Origin: Closterium sp. NIES-65 | Taxonomy: Eukaryota; Streptophyta; Zygnematophyceae; Desmidiales; Closteriaceae | Reading direction: 5' to 3' | Assembly: GCA_948144175.1 (NCBI GenBank) | Contig: CANXME010002275.1 | Coordinates: 2,856,001-2,920,000, forward strand | Length of the DNA: 64,000 bases | Part shown: one piece after another, positions 35,188-45,749 of the stretch | Layout of the letters: each line of letters begins with the position of its first letter | Position numbering within the stretch: the first letter of the stretch is position 1 | Notes under the pieces: model-generated | Told to the model about the DNA's origin: nothing | The model's input: only the letters and a program-made list of their open reading frames with translations | Database searches by the model: none | Program-made: the position numbers and the translations under genes

Positions 35188-35839
35188 GGTGGAGCACGGG
35201 TCCCCGGTGCGCCGCGCCAGGCGACGAAGCATGGCCGGGGCGGGGCCGGGGCAGGGCCGGGGCAGGGCCTCGATAGGGGCGGCGACGGGGCCGCAAAGGG
35301 TGGCGACGGGGCTGGTAGAGGCGGTGACGGGGCCGCTAAGGGCGACGGGGCCGCTAGAGGCGGTGACAAGGCCGCGAAGAGCGGCGACGGGGCCGCTAGG
35401 GGCGGCGACGGGGCCACGAAGGGCGGCAACGTGGCCGCGAAAGGCGGCGACGGGGCCGCGAAGGGCGGCGACGAGGCCGTTAGGGGCGGCGACGGGACTG
35501 CTAGGGGCAGCGACGGGACTGCTAGGGGCGGCGACAGGGCCGCGAAGGGGCCGCGAGGGGCCGCGAAGGGGCCGCGAGGGGCCTAGAAGGGCGGCGACGG
35601 GGCCGCGAAGAGTAGCGGGAGGGGCACGCCACGGGGCGTGCAGTACACAGAGTAGCAGCGGAAGCAGTTGGGTGGGCCCACAGGCCAGGAGCGTAGATGC
35701 TCTGATAGCATGTGAAGAATGAGGAATGAAAAGGAGGAGGTTCACTAGCAAACATTAGGATACATATAGCAAACCCTAAAAGGGTTGTACTCATTATAGA
35801 GTACCCTACTGCAAACTAGAGAAACATAATATTATGATA
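34189..35839 (-). mobile_element. Short non-autonomous LTR element, copy 2
   Basis: LTRs of 129 bp at 34189-34317 and 35711-35839 differ at about eight positions. The TSD tagat is at 34184-34188 and 35840-35844. On the minus strand a primer-binding site reading TGCTATCAGAGC adjoins the right LTR, and a purine tract CTATGGGGGTG adjoins the left one. The interior has the shared leader (GGCCTGTGGGCCCACC), degenerate GGGCGGCGACGGGGCCGC repeats at 35,280-35,590, two poly-G runs (35,030-35,050 and 35,160-35,190) and a copy of the copia 3' untranslated block (34,320-34,420). No gag or pol is present. Confidence 0.9.
35280..35600. repeat. GC-rich degenerate tandem repeat in the short LTR element
   Basis: A unit of roughly 21-24 bp on the theme GGCGGCGACGGGGCCGCGAA recurs about a dozen times. 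Long reading frames over it on both strands are artefacts of composition. Confidence 0.7.
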
Positions 35840-36298
35840 TAGATATCAACATAAAACATACTGATTAGGCTGATTTTGTAGCTGTGATTTTCGTTTTCCC
35901 TGAAATTTCAGTATCTTCTTTATGTTTGCACTGGTTTTTCAGTTTACACTATATGACTGCCTTGACGAATTTGTGTTTAGGTGTATCAATAACATTAAGC
36001 ATCACCGATTCACACTGATGACTCGTGAAGTCTGAATCACCAGTCAAGAAGGCGTTTGTATTCAGAATGATCGGAGTACACTCCTGGAAAACTCTGAAAT
36101 TTCAGAGTTAGCATTTAAAAAATTCTGAAAATTACAGAGTTGAGGCCCAAGAAAATCGGATATAATCAGAGCACACTGGAAAAAAAATCTGAAATATCAG
36201 AGTTCTTGGTGCAAATCAGAGAAATCTCTCCGACTTCTGGGGGCCTGATTAGTGGATGCACCAACGTTTCTACATGATTCCGTAGTGTTACAGAAAAA
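35840..36298. other. AT-rich non-coding gap with TCTGAAATTTCAGA palindromes
   Basis: No gene is visible. The perfect palindrome CTCTGAAATTTCAGAG lies near 36092-36108. Imperfect copies lie near 35899-35911, 36121-36141 and 36187-36202. The same core word is repeated at 17,720-18,200. The gap lies between the TSD of the short LTR element and the left LTR of Copia-D. Confidence 0.55.
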
Positions 36299-37534
36299 TG
36301 TCAAACATATGCGTATGTGTATGTTATTCTACTAGGCTATGTTATTCCTTTCGGGTTTCCTTCTTGTACCCCCCTTCCTTGCTAATCTCGATATCCTTAT
36401 TTCTACATTCTAACATGGCATAAGAGTAGGTACGTTTCTTAGGTCCCACCGAACGTTCCGCCCTGCCCGTACTTGTTTTTTTTCTTTTCCTGCCCTACTA
36501 CCTAGTGCCAGCTCTGCCCTGCCCTGCCTGGCCGCCGCTAGCACTGCCTTGCCACTGCTGCCAGTCACTGCCGCTGTTGCTGCCGGCCGCCACCGCTACT
36601 GCAGCCGCCCGCTGCCCAGTGCCTGCGCGCACCCCAGCTGCCCAACGCCAGCGTGTGCCTTGCATCCCTGCTAGCTACATGCGCGCACATGTCTTGCCCT
36701 GCCCTGCACTACAAACACCGCCAGCCCTGCCCCACAAGCGACCTGCACTAGAGCACCCCGTTACTCGCGCTCTTCCCTAGTTGCTCCTTCGTTGCTGCTA
36801 CTAGCTGCCACTGACTGCCATGGCCACTACCGCTATCCTACGTCAGTGGCAGCCAAGTGTGCAGGAGTCTCTCTCGCCGCTACAGCTTCGCGAGTGGTCT
36901 ATCTAGTGGGGCGGCCCCGGCGGCGGAGGTAGCCGTGTTTGTCGGCGGAAGCCGCTTACGCCACAGCAGCGTCGTGAGTTGGCTGTCCGATGGGGTGCTA
37001 CTACTGGAGGTACCTGTGAGTCTACTCCTGCTGGTAGTGCCGCTAGTAGATCTAGAAGTTATGGGGGTGGACAGCAGCAGCAGCAGCGTCCGCTGGAGAC
37101 TCTCTCCCCGCAGCAGCTTCGTGAGTGGGCTATCCGGTGGGGCAGCCCCGGTGGCAGAGGGCTTCGGGGTACTCGTACTGGGGGTGTAGAGGCACCTGGT
37201 GGCGTAGAGGCTACTAGTCTTATTGCGTGTGCCTTAGCTAGCGCAGGGGCAAAGCTTGAGGAGGACTTGCACAATTACCCTAGACTCAGGCGCGTCTCGC
37301 TGCTTCTTCCGCGATAGCACCACAGTCACACCGCTCACAGCCCCTGTCCCTGTCACACTGGGCGACCCCTCTAGGGGCCCGATAGTTGTGCGTGGCGCTA
37401 CTGTTCTCCCCTGTCCGGCAGCCCCTTCCAGCCTCCTCACATACCTCCACCTCCCCTTGTTCGCTAAGAACTTGGTGGATACCTCTGTCCTCCAGGACCA
37501 GTAGGTCACTGTCACCCAGCCTGGAGGCGAGCTC

Positions 37535-38434
37535 GTGGCAATCTGCACGGATTCGCGGACTGGTGGCAACCTTGCTACATTGACTCGGAGGCCTGGGTAT
37601 GGCATGTATACACTGACCACTGAGTCTGCATTGGTAGCTGAGTCAGGTCAAGTAGCTGCGTCGGTTGAGGTCACTACGTCTTGCTCGTGTTGTCTCCTCA
37701 CGCACCAGACTCTCCTCTGGCACCACCGTCTTGGCCACCCCTCCTTGCCACGCCTTCGTGGCATGCACTCCCGAGTCGTTGTCTCTGGGCTTCCCAGGTC
37801 CCTACCCCCGCTCCCAAGGTTACTTGCGCCGCCGCGCCTTCCCTGCATCGAGGGGCGGCAGCGCGCCGCTCCTCACTCCTCGTTTCCTCCGACCACAGCT
37901 CCTCTGCAAACCCTCCACATGGATGTGTGGGGTCCAGCCCGAGTCCCTGGGCAGGGCCGAGAGCGCTACTTCTTGCTGGTTGTAGAAGACTATACGCGCT
38001 ACACCAAGGTCTTCCCCTTGCAGAGCAAGGCGGAGGTCCGCAGAGTCCTAATCCGCTGGATCCGTGCTGTCCGTCGCCAGCTCAGCTCTCGGTTTCAGCA
38101 CGAACTCCCGGTCATGCGACTGCACTCTGACCGAGGTGGTGAGTTTTCCTCCGGCCTCCTCAAGGACTTCTGTGGTGCTGAGGGCATCTACCAGACGTTC
38201 ACGCTTCCGGCCTCTCCGCAGCAGAATGGGGTTGCAGAGCGCCGCTTTGGCTTGGTGATTGAGGTTGCTCGCACCTCCAACATCCATGCGGCTGCTCCCC
38301 ATTTCCTGTGGCCGTTTGCAATCCGATACGCTGCTGAGCAACTCAACCTCTGGCCCCGTATCTCCCACCCGGAGACCTCTCCCACTCTGTGGTGGACGGG
38401 TGAGGTTGGTGATGCGTCGGCGTTTCGGGTCTGA
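37535..38434 (+). other. Copia-D pre-integrase and integrase segment (fossil)
   Basis: A 299-residue stretch with LLWHHRLGHPSLPRLRG, TLHMDVWGPARVPGQGRE, LLVVEDYTRYTKVFPLQ, LHSDRGGEFSSG and SPQQNGVAERRFG, closely matching the corresponding part of Copia-A. It belongs to a broken element. Confidence 0.85.
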
Positions 38435-38699
38435 GGTGTCCTTTCGCTTGTTCGCGACCCCCCGGCGGGGAAGCTCTCTCCCCGCACTCTTTGCTGCTTC
38501 TTCCTTGGCTTCCCTACCGACGCCCGGGGTTGGCAGTTTTACCACCCTGGTTCTCGTCATGTCCCCTCCTCCCAGGACGTCAATTTTGACCAGTCTGTCT
38601 ACTTCTACCGTCTTCACCCCCGCCGCGGTTCCACCGTGCCCCTCCCGCCTCTCGCACTGGTCTCCAACCACCCCCCCCCCCGGGTAGCCCCACTCCCCT

Positions 38700-39900
38700 G
38701 CAGGATCCTGCTCCCTTAGGTGTATCTCAGGTTGACTCGTCCCCCTTGGTTGAGCCAGCCGAGGTCTCCTTTGACACCTCTAGTCCAGGTGAGGGGGGTG
38801 ACCCGACTCCTGCTGTCACCGTGACCCCTCGCCGCTCCACGCGCTTGGCGGTCCCTCCTTGGTTTCCGCCTCGACCGACTTCACCGCCGTTGCAGCTTGT
38901 CGCTGTGGACTCTGGGGTTGCAGGCGGTGGTGCCACTAGGGGTGCGGACTCTGGGGGTGCTAGGCCTGGGGGTGCTGAGTGTCCTCTTGGTACAAGAGGT
39001 ACTGGAGGTGCTAGTGCTGGTGGTCCTGGTACGAGTTGGCGGGAGGCTCTCTCGCCGGAGAGGCTTCGCGAGTGGGCTGTCCAGTGGGGCAGCCCGTGTG
39101 GTGGAGCTAGCCGTCTTCGAGCGGGAGGTACTGGGACTGTTGGAGCTGGAGGTTCTGGGACTGCTGGAGCTGGAGATTCTGCTACTGGTGGTACTGGGGC
39201 TGCTAGTGCTGGTAGCAGTGGTGCATGGCGGCAGGAGACTCTCTCGCTGGAGCGGCTTCGCGAGTGCGTTGTACAGTGGGGCGGGCCTGGTGGTGGAGCT
39301 AGCCGTGCTCGCACAGCTAGAGCTGGAGGTGCTGGGACTACTGGTGCAACTGGAGGTACTGGAGGTGCGGCTGCTGTGGGTGTTGCTGTGGGCAGTCCTG
39401 GTGGTGGCGCTGGACGTGCTGGAGCTGCATGTTTTGGAGGTGATGGCCCGGGAGTTACTAGTGCTGGTGTTCCTGGAGTTGGCCGTGCTGGAGGTACTGG
39501 TACTGGAGGCACAGGTGCTACTGGAGGTTCTGGAGGTGCTGTCCCTGGAGGTGCTAGTGCTGATGTTCTTGGAGTTGGCCGTGTTGGAGGTACTAGTACT
39601 GGAGGCACAGATGCTGGAACTGGAGGTGCTACTGGAGGTACCGGAGTTGGTGGTGCTAGTCGACAGGAGTCGTTCTCGCCGCAGCAGCTTCGCGAGTGGG
39701 CTGTCCGTTGAGGCAGTCCCCATGGTGGAGTTGGAGGCACTGGTTCTGGGGTGCTGTTGCTACCGAAGCTGGAGGATCTGAGGGTGCGACTACGCAGCCG
39801 CTGTAGTCTGTGCTTCATCACCTTCTCAGTCTCTCGCCTGCCGCTACTGAGTTCCCGGTTGCTGGTTCTACTCCTCCGCTACTGTTCCCACCGACTGTCT
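38700..39900 (+). repeat. Gly/Ala/Thr-rich hinge of Copia-D
   Basis: Degenerate short repeats coding for G-G-T-G-A-type runs, with interspersed copies of the module LSPERLREWAVQWG. Long open frames occur in all three plus frames and on the minus strand because of the biased composition. The equivalent hinge is in Copia-A at 11,850-12,750. Confidence 0.7.
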
Positions 39901-40489
39901 AGTCTTAGCCACAGCTACTACCGGGCTCCCAACTGCCTGCTCGTGCTCCTCACACTGGGGTGACAGAGTCCTTCACTGAGCGTAGAGAGCCTGCGTTGCG
40001 TCCTGTCATGCCTGACTTTTCTTGCCGTGCTGTGCGTCCTCGTCCTCCACCTGTCCCTGGCACACACATCATGGCACTTCGTCCTTCCTATGTTCCACAG
40101 CGTGTTGTCCTGCCGTCTCCTCCTACGTCTTCTCTTCCACCGTGAGTCAGACCTTGTCCGTACTGCCAGTCCGATTGTTACTCGTCTCCTTGCCACGGTT
40201 GTGACTGACCTTTCCTTCGAGTCCGCTGCTGAGTCTGCCTTAGTTGCTGAGCTTGTTGACTTAGCTGCTTTGTGCCGCCTTGACTACGCTGCGAGTCTTG
40301 TTTTTACTCTTCCTGTCATCCGTCCGTCACGGGTGAGCTTGCCCTTGGCTGTGATATTCTTGAGGACAGGCAGTTTGAGCTGTAGTGCGTAGCGGCCGCT
40401 GCACCTCATCTCGCGTCCACGCTACTTTGCCCTGAGGGAGCCCCGGATGCACTGGACATCTCGACCCCGCGCACTTACGCAAAGGCGAT

Positions 40490-42034
40490 CACGGGTCCGT
40501 ACACCTCTCAGTCGCACATAGCCATGGACGCATAGATGGCTTCTTGGAAGTACACAGGCACCTACGTCGACGAGGTTCCTCCACCTGAGGCGAACATAGT
40601 CGATGGTATGTGGATTTTCAGGGTGAAGCGGCCGCTGGGTTCTCCGCCTGCCTTCAAGGCGCGTTACGTTGCACGAGGCTTCAGTCAGCGTGAGGGGGTT
40701 GACTTTTTCTAGACCTTCTCCCCCACCCCGAAGATGACCACTCTTCGGGTGCTACTGCACGTTGCAGCACAGTGCGACTACGAGCTGCACTCTCTCGACT
40801 TCTCGATGGCCTTTCTGCAGGGCAGCCTTTATGAGGCTATCTGGTTGCGCCGCCCATGTGGCTTCATTTGGTCGTTTCCTAAGGGTACCCAGTGAAGTCT
40901 ACAGCGAACAGCCTACGACCTATGACGGCGCCCCGTGAGTGGCACGAGACACTAAGGACAACACTTGCGGCTCTTGTCTTCGCTCCCTCGTCTGCTAACC
41001 CTTCGCTGATTCTACGCACCGACAATTCTTTGCCGCCATTCTACGTTCTCGTATACGTTCACAAGTTGGATTTTGCTAATGCTGACATTGAGGCTCTGGC
41101 CTCAGTGAAGGCGGAGCTGCAAGAGATATACATCTGCACTGACCTGGGTGAATTGCGGAGCTACCTTGGCTTGCAGATCACCCGGGACAGAGCACGCCGC
41201 ACCATCACCCTCACTCAGTCACACATAGTGGAGTAGGTCCTTCAGCGCTTCGGCTTCTCGTGGTCCTCGCCACAGCCCACTCCTCTGTCTAACGGCCACT
41301 CGCTCTCAGCTCCACCTTCGAACGAGTCCGTAGAGCTGAGTGGTCCGTACCCAGAGCTTGTGGGTTGCCTCATGTACCTAATGATGTGCAGACGACCTGA
41401 CCTCGCATACCCTCTCGGTCTCTTGGCTGGCTACGTGGCTCCCGGTAGACACCGAAAGGTGCACTAGGAAGTTGCGAAGAGGGTATTGCGTTACTTGTGC
41501 AGTACATCGGGCATGGGGCTTGTGCTTGGAGGACGGGGTTCAGTTGTTCTCACCGGTCACGCAGACGCTTCTTGGGCTGACGACCAGACGACTCGCCGGT
41601 CGACACAGGGGTACAGTTTCAGCCTCGGCATTGGTTCTGTCTCGTGGAGGTCCACTCGCTCTTCTTCTGTACTTAGTTCTTGCTGTGAGGTCGAGATCTA
41701 CGCTGGGGCTATGGCTGCACAGGAGCTCCGTTGGCTGACCTACCTGCAAATCTACTTGGGTGAGCGGCCTTGTTCTCCACCAGTTCTATACGTCGACAAC
41801 AAGGCCATGATTGCCTTGTATCAGGATTAGAGACTGGAGCATAGAACGAAGCACATTGCTTTCTGTTACTTCCTCACGCAAGAGCTGCAGTAGCATGTCA
41901 GCTTCGTCTTGCTTACGTGGCCACACAGGCCAACACTGCTGATGTCTTCACCAAGGTCCTTGGGTCTAGTGATCATCAGCGTTTCTGCACTGCTCTTGGG
42001 CTTGTGCCCACTCTGCCTCACCTGGTTGTCTCTT
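40490..42034 (+). other. Copia-D reverse transcriptase and RNase H (fossil)
   Basis: Matches Copia-A 14,690-16,237 throughout, including GMWIFR-like and FKARYVARGFSQ words, the RNase H words LTGHADASWADDQ and LYVDNKAM, and a terminal NTADVFTKVLG. Many breaks are present. The untranslated tail starts after 42,034. Confidence 0.85.
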
Positions 42035-42427
42035 GATCTTATTTTGTACTTTGATATTTAAACCTAAATGCTTCACGTTGCTAGGTTGTAATCATCGTAC
42101 TACCGTATTCTCCCGGATATAGGACCCTCCTGAAAAGAAGACCCCCGGGACTTTTGAACGGTACTGGGACTCTTAATATGTAGCATATGTGAGAGGACCC
42201 CCCCTAAGCCTATAAACAGTATAAGACCCCCCCCCCCCTTCCCCTAGGGGAGGGGATTCTGTTAAAGAAACAATTGCCCAACACTTTAGAATTAATAGTG
42301 CACTTGGATCCACACTAGACACGATGTGAAGGCATGGAACGAGTCAATACTCCTGTACATCAAGCAACACACTTATACAAATCTACAGTCTAGCTTAGCT
42401 AACCTTTCTCTTGCACCCCCCTATTCC

Positions 42428-44262
42428 CTACTCCACCTCGTCCTCCTCCACGTCTCCCCACTCTGCCTCCCCCTCGATCTCCTCCTCCTCCTCCTCCGCC
42501 TCCATCTCGGCCTCCTCCTCCTCCTCCTCCTCCTTCTCCTCCTTCTCCTCCTCCTCCTCCTCCTCCTCCTCCTCCTCCTCCTCCTCCTCCTCCTCCTCCT
42601 CCTCCTCCTCCTCCTCCTCCGCCTCCTCCGCGGGCATGTCCCCACAGTCCTCGTTGTCCGCCTCCCAGGCAGCTTCCTCGTCATCAGCAGTTGTGGTGTA
42701 AAGGGGGTTGACCCACTCATCCACCAAGGGGGAGGAGTGGACGTCCTCTCCCACCTCGACCTGACCAGCATCCCGCATGTGCGCCAGGACGAGGTGATCC
42801 TGGCTGTTGTCAACGGCGTTGCTGATGCCGGTGGTCATGAACGCCTTGACGATGATGTGCTCCAGCACGTCGCTCCATGACTGGGCGATCCACTTCAGCA
42901 CCGTCTCAGCGGGGGGGCTCTTCAGGTTCCCTACAAGGTCGACCAACGCACACAGATTTGAGTGAGTGTGTTTATTGTGTCAACATGTGCTCTCACTTTG
43001 TTACGGTTTAGAGCCCTTAAGGTAGACGCACCTGCGGGGGTGAAGCTGTTCACCCCTTCATCGGCGAACCAGCCGTTGTAGAACGTGCGCAGTCCCGCCT
43101 TGAAGGAGCGGTTGATGCTCACGTCAAGGGGCTGCAGTAGGGGCGTGCACCCCCCCGGGATGATGGCGGGGATCACACGGTGCCACCTGAGCTTCGCAAG
43201 AACGCCGTCCGTGATGCGTCCATGGTAGGAGTCCAAGACCAGGAGGGTCTTGGACCGAAGGATGCCACGAGGCGGCTTGATGAAGGGGAGAAGGACATTG
43301 TTAACCCAGTCGTCGACGAGTTTGCCGTCCATCCACCCCTTCTCATGAGCGCGGATGATGACACCTGCATACGAGAAACACGCAAGTGTACGGGGAGATT
43401 GTTAAACGTACTAAGGTATCACCCACCGCGGCTTCAGGGCCAATACAAAAATTACCTGGCGGCACGCGCATCTTAGGGATGGTCTTGCACTTGAAAATGA
43501 CCATCGCTGGAAGCTTGCGTCCGTCCGCCGTGACGCCCAGCATCACGGTCACTCGTTGCTTCTTGTACCCCGCGCTGCGAACGTGCACAGACTTCTCGCC
43601 GCGGTGGTGAAGAGTCCGGTCGCATGGCATCTCCAAGAACACAGGGGTCTGGTCCGCGTTTATGACGTTCCACGTGTCGATGCTCCACTTGACGACGTTC
43701 TGCCGTACGAACTCCCAGAAAGATTCGCATTTGGGCTTGCAATCTGCAAACGAAATTAAAAAAACCCGGTAAACGAAGTGACTCACCCAGGTAAACAGTG
43801 GGAGGCGGCTTATACACTAACACGGAGGGTCAATGAGTCGCGAAGCAAATTATATATACCCTTCGCGAGGCGCTGCTCGATCTTCGTCTTCACACGGATG
43901 GCGAGGCCCCACCGTGCACGGAAGCGAAACGTCCAGCGCGCGGAGGCCATCCAAGCGACGTCCGGGTGGTGGTGCTTCATGAACGTCCTGCTCCACTGCT
44001 TGATGAGCTTGATCGAGACCGCTAACCCCCTGCCGCGGAAGTTCAAGAGCTTCTTGTACACAGCCTGCTCCATGTCGGGGTATTTCGCCCGCCGACCGCC
44101 ACCCTTCAGCCGACGCCTGCACGGTGCAGCCTTTTCGATCTCCTGCGCGATCCTCAGCCAACGGCGGACGCTGATTGGCTGAACCCCTGCAAGACGGGCC
44201 GTGTGACGAATTGACAGATTCTCGTCTTTCATCCGCAGAAGCCACTGCCACTTCTCACCCAT
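42428..44262 (-). CDS. Pogo/Tigger-like DDE transposase, four exons
   Basis: Minus-strand exons: 44262-43860, 43743-43456, 43364-43032 and 42930-42428. The introns (116, 91 and 101 nt) all have GT..AG ends and keep the frame. Exon 1 has a helix-turn-helix DNA-binding region (HTARLAGVQPISVRRWL, then RARWGLAIRVKTKIEQRLAK). Exons 2-3 hold the DDE_1 domain: VINADQTPVFLEMP (first Asp), KTLLVLDSYHGRITDGV (second) and TPLLQPLDVSINRSFK (third). Exon 4 ends in a run of about 40 Glu coded by a GAG microsatellite. An ATG at 44262 is the simplest start; an acidic, Pro-rich frame at 44255-44677 lies in a different frame just upstream and may be a lost or alternatively joined N-terminus. The catalytic part looks intact. 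Confidence 0.85.
42480..42625. repeat. CTC/GAG microsatellite coding the poly-Glu tail
   Basis: About 130 bp of CTC trinucleotides on the plus strand with a few interruptions. On the minus strand it encodes the acidic C-terminus of the transposase. Such a tract is expected to vary in length between copies. Confidence 0.85.
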
Positions 44263-44689
44263 GGTGCGCGCCGTGCGACGGTGCGTACTCTTGCGAGGAA
44301 CGCGGACTTGCAGGTGCGGCGTCCTTCGTTGCCTCGGGACCACCTTCATCGTGGACGAGGTCTTCGGGAAAGGTGGGGATGGGGAAGTCGCCAACACCGT
44401 CGGCCGCCTCGTCGGTCTCATCGCGGTTTTCGCTGACGTCTTCTGGCGCGGGAAAGCCCTCCTCGTCCGGGGGCTCGAAGAGAGGCCGGTCCTGGTGGGA
44501 AACAAAACCCGTGAGAAACACGGATGGCGCAGGCGGCGCCGGTGGAGCAGGCGGGGCAGGTGGTGCGAGAGGCGCAGGTGGTGCTGGCGGACGCGGGCTA
44601 GTAATCAGAAAGATGGCCCGCCGCGATGAAGTCGGCGAGGCACGGCGCGTACGCCAAGGGATTTCGAAAGCCGACATGGTGGAACTCTA

Positions 44690-45257
44690 TTGCTAAACTA
44701 TCGTACTTGGGGCGCATGACGACCTACTGGCGCCATGAGCCGTTCTTTGTAGTGCGGCTGAGCTAACGAAGTGATTCAGAAGCAATAGACACAGCGCTGG
44801 GGTACGATGTGACAAGCTCGACTGCCTGCTGGAGTTGTGAGGGATCCGTTCCGCACCACGTCCAGAGCCTGTCTCTCGCTCTGTCGCTAAAGGAACAGAC
44901 GTGATGCAAAGAGGGGGGGGGGGGGGTGTTTGGATGTGGGCACCTGAGGGAACCGCGCAGTCAAGATGCTGTGCGATTCGCCTCGAATGGTGTGATTTCC
45001 GCCGTCGTGCCTAGTTGGATGATGCGTGTCACATGCGATATGAGGTTCGGAGTGCTGTAAGCGGTGGATTTGGACATGCAAAATAAAAGTCCCCCCCCCC
45101 CCCCCCCCCCCAAAACGAATGGTACACCCTAAATCGCATAACTGTACTTGATTAATAAGTGTACCCGGGTCTTATACAACTCGTTCCGATTAAATGTTCA
45201 CCCTAACCAATTTGCCTCTATTTTAGGAAAGTCACCCGGGTCTTGTGTTATTATAAA
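44690..45257. other. Non-coding end of the pogo-like transposon
   Basis: No gene is seen. Contains poly-G (44912-44925) and poly-C (45092-45112) runs and the subterminal inverted repeats described for the element. The promoter of the minus-strand transposase should lie in this stretch, but no clear TATA box was identified. Confidence 0.5.
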
Positions 45258-45258
45258 A

Positions 45259-45407
45259 CTGCATGTGAAATGGCCTTGTGACCGCTTGCTTGTGCTCAGA
45301 ATGTGTGGTGATCTTGAGATCCACCCTGAGGTTTGCGTTGAAGTGCTTCTCTTGACTGGTCTTGTGACCTTTTGTTGGTCTTGCTATCCCCCAAGCCTAT
45401 GGGGGTG
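45259..45407 (+). promoter_or_regulatory. Conserved copia 3' untranslated block of Copia-D
   Basis: Contains CTGCATGTGAAATGGCCTTG, GTGATCTTGAGATCCACCCT and GACTGGTCTTGTGACC, then the purine tract CTATGGGGGTG next to the right LTR. It matches the block at 16320-16445 and equivalents in Copia-C and the short LTR element. Confidence 0.6.
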
Positions 45408-45687
45408 TGTCAAACATATGTGTATGTGTATGTTATTCTTCTAGGCTATAGTGATGCTAGCTTTCGGGGGTACAACCCTTCTAGGTTTCCTTCTTGTACT
45501 CCCTCTCCTTGCTAATTTCGACATTCCTGTTTCCACATTTTAACAAAAAAGACACCATAAACCTTCCATTTACTATCCGGCCGATGACAGTACCAAGTTA
45601 TCAACACATTTACTTTTTCTTACCTCAACAGGAATTTGTTCTCAACAAGCAACCTGATCAGCTCCTCAACATGAGCCTCAATTGCAC

Positions 45688-45693
45688 TTTATT
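45688..45693 (-). terminator. Polyadenylation signal of the CHD-like gene
   Basis: AATAAA on the minus strand, overlapping TGTAA in GCTGTAATAAAG, about 57 nt downstream of the stop codon at 45750. TGTAA is the usual signal in many green algae and AATAAA in plants and animals, so either reading supports a genuine transcript end. Copia-D lies only about 140 nt further downstream. Confidence 0.6.
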
Positions 45694-45749
45694 ACAGCCC
45701 AGTCCAGCACTCCCAGGAGAACCAACACAAACAAGGCACAAGGCACCAT

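Larger units (their letters stand above)
42085..45255 (-). mobile_element. Pogo/Tigger-like DNA transposon inserted in the Copia-D 3' region
   Basis: A DDE transposase gene on the minus strand is flanked by non-coding ends of a few hundred bases. Subterminal inverted repeats are visible: 42138-42156 (AAGACCCCCGGGACTTTT) pairs with 45226-45247 read in reverse (CAAGACCCGGGTGACTTT). A variant with TATAAGACCC recurs at 42215 and, in reverse, near 45171. Exact termini and the expected TA target duplication could not be fixed by eye. The copia 3' untranslated block resumes at about 45259. Poly-C runs lie near 42229-42238 and 45092-45112. Confidence 0.75.
36299..45545 (+). mobile_element. Copia-D: Copia-A-like element carrying a pogo-like transposon
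   Basis: LTRs at 36299-36415 and 45408-45545 share start, end and core but differ in length (117 and 138 bp). Both outer flanks read aaaaa, a weak low-complexity TSD. A diverged primer-binding site (TGGCATAAGAG) follows the left LTR. Parts in order are a leader, SLTPQQLREW-like modules (36,840-37,180), protease (LDSGASRCFFRDS near 37,275), integrase (37,700-38,434, with HMDVWG and LHSDRGGEF), a Gly/Ala hinge (38,700-39,900), RT and RNase H (40,490-42,034). The 3' untranslated region is interrupted by a DNA transposon. It is broken, with about ten or more breaks, and is older than Copia-A. Confidence 0.88.

Noticed and set aside
35028-35190. Poly-G runs as assembly gaps or vector junctions
   Set aside because: Comparable poly-G/poly-C runs occur in several elements here (3960, 9186, 44912, 45092). 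They are better read as element features, though their exact lengths may be sequencing-limited.
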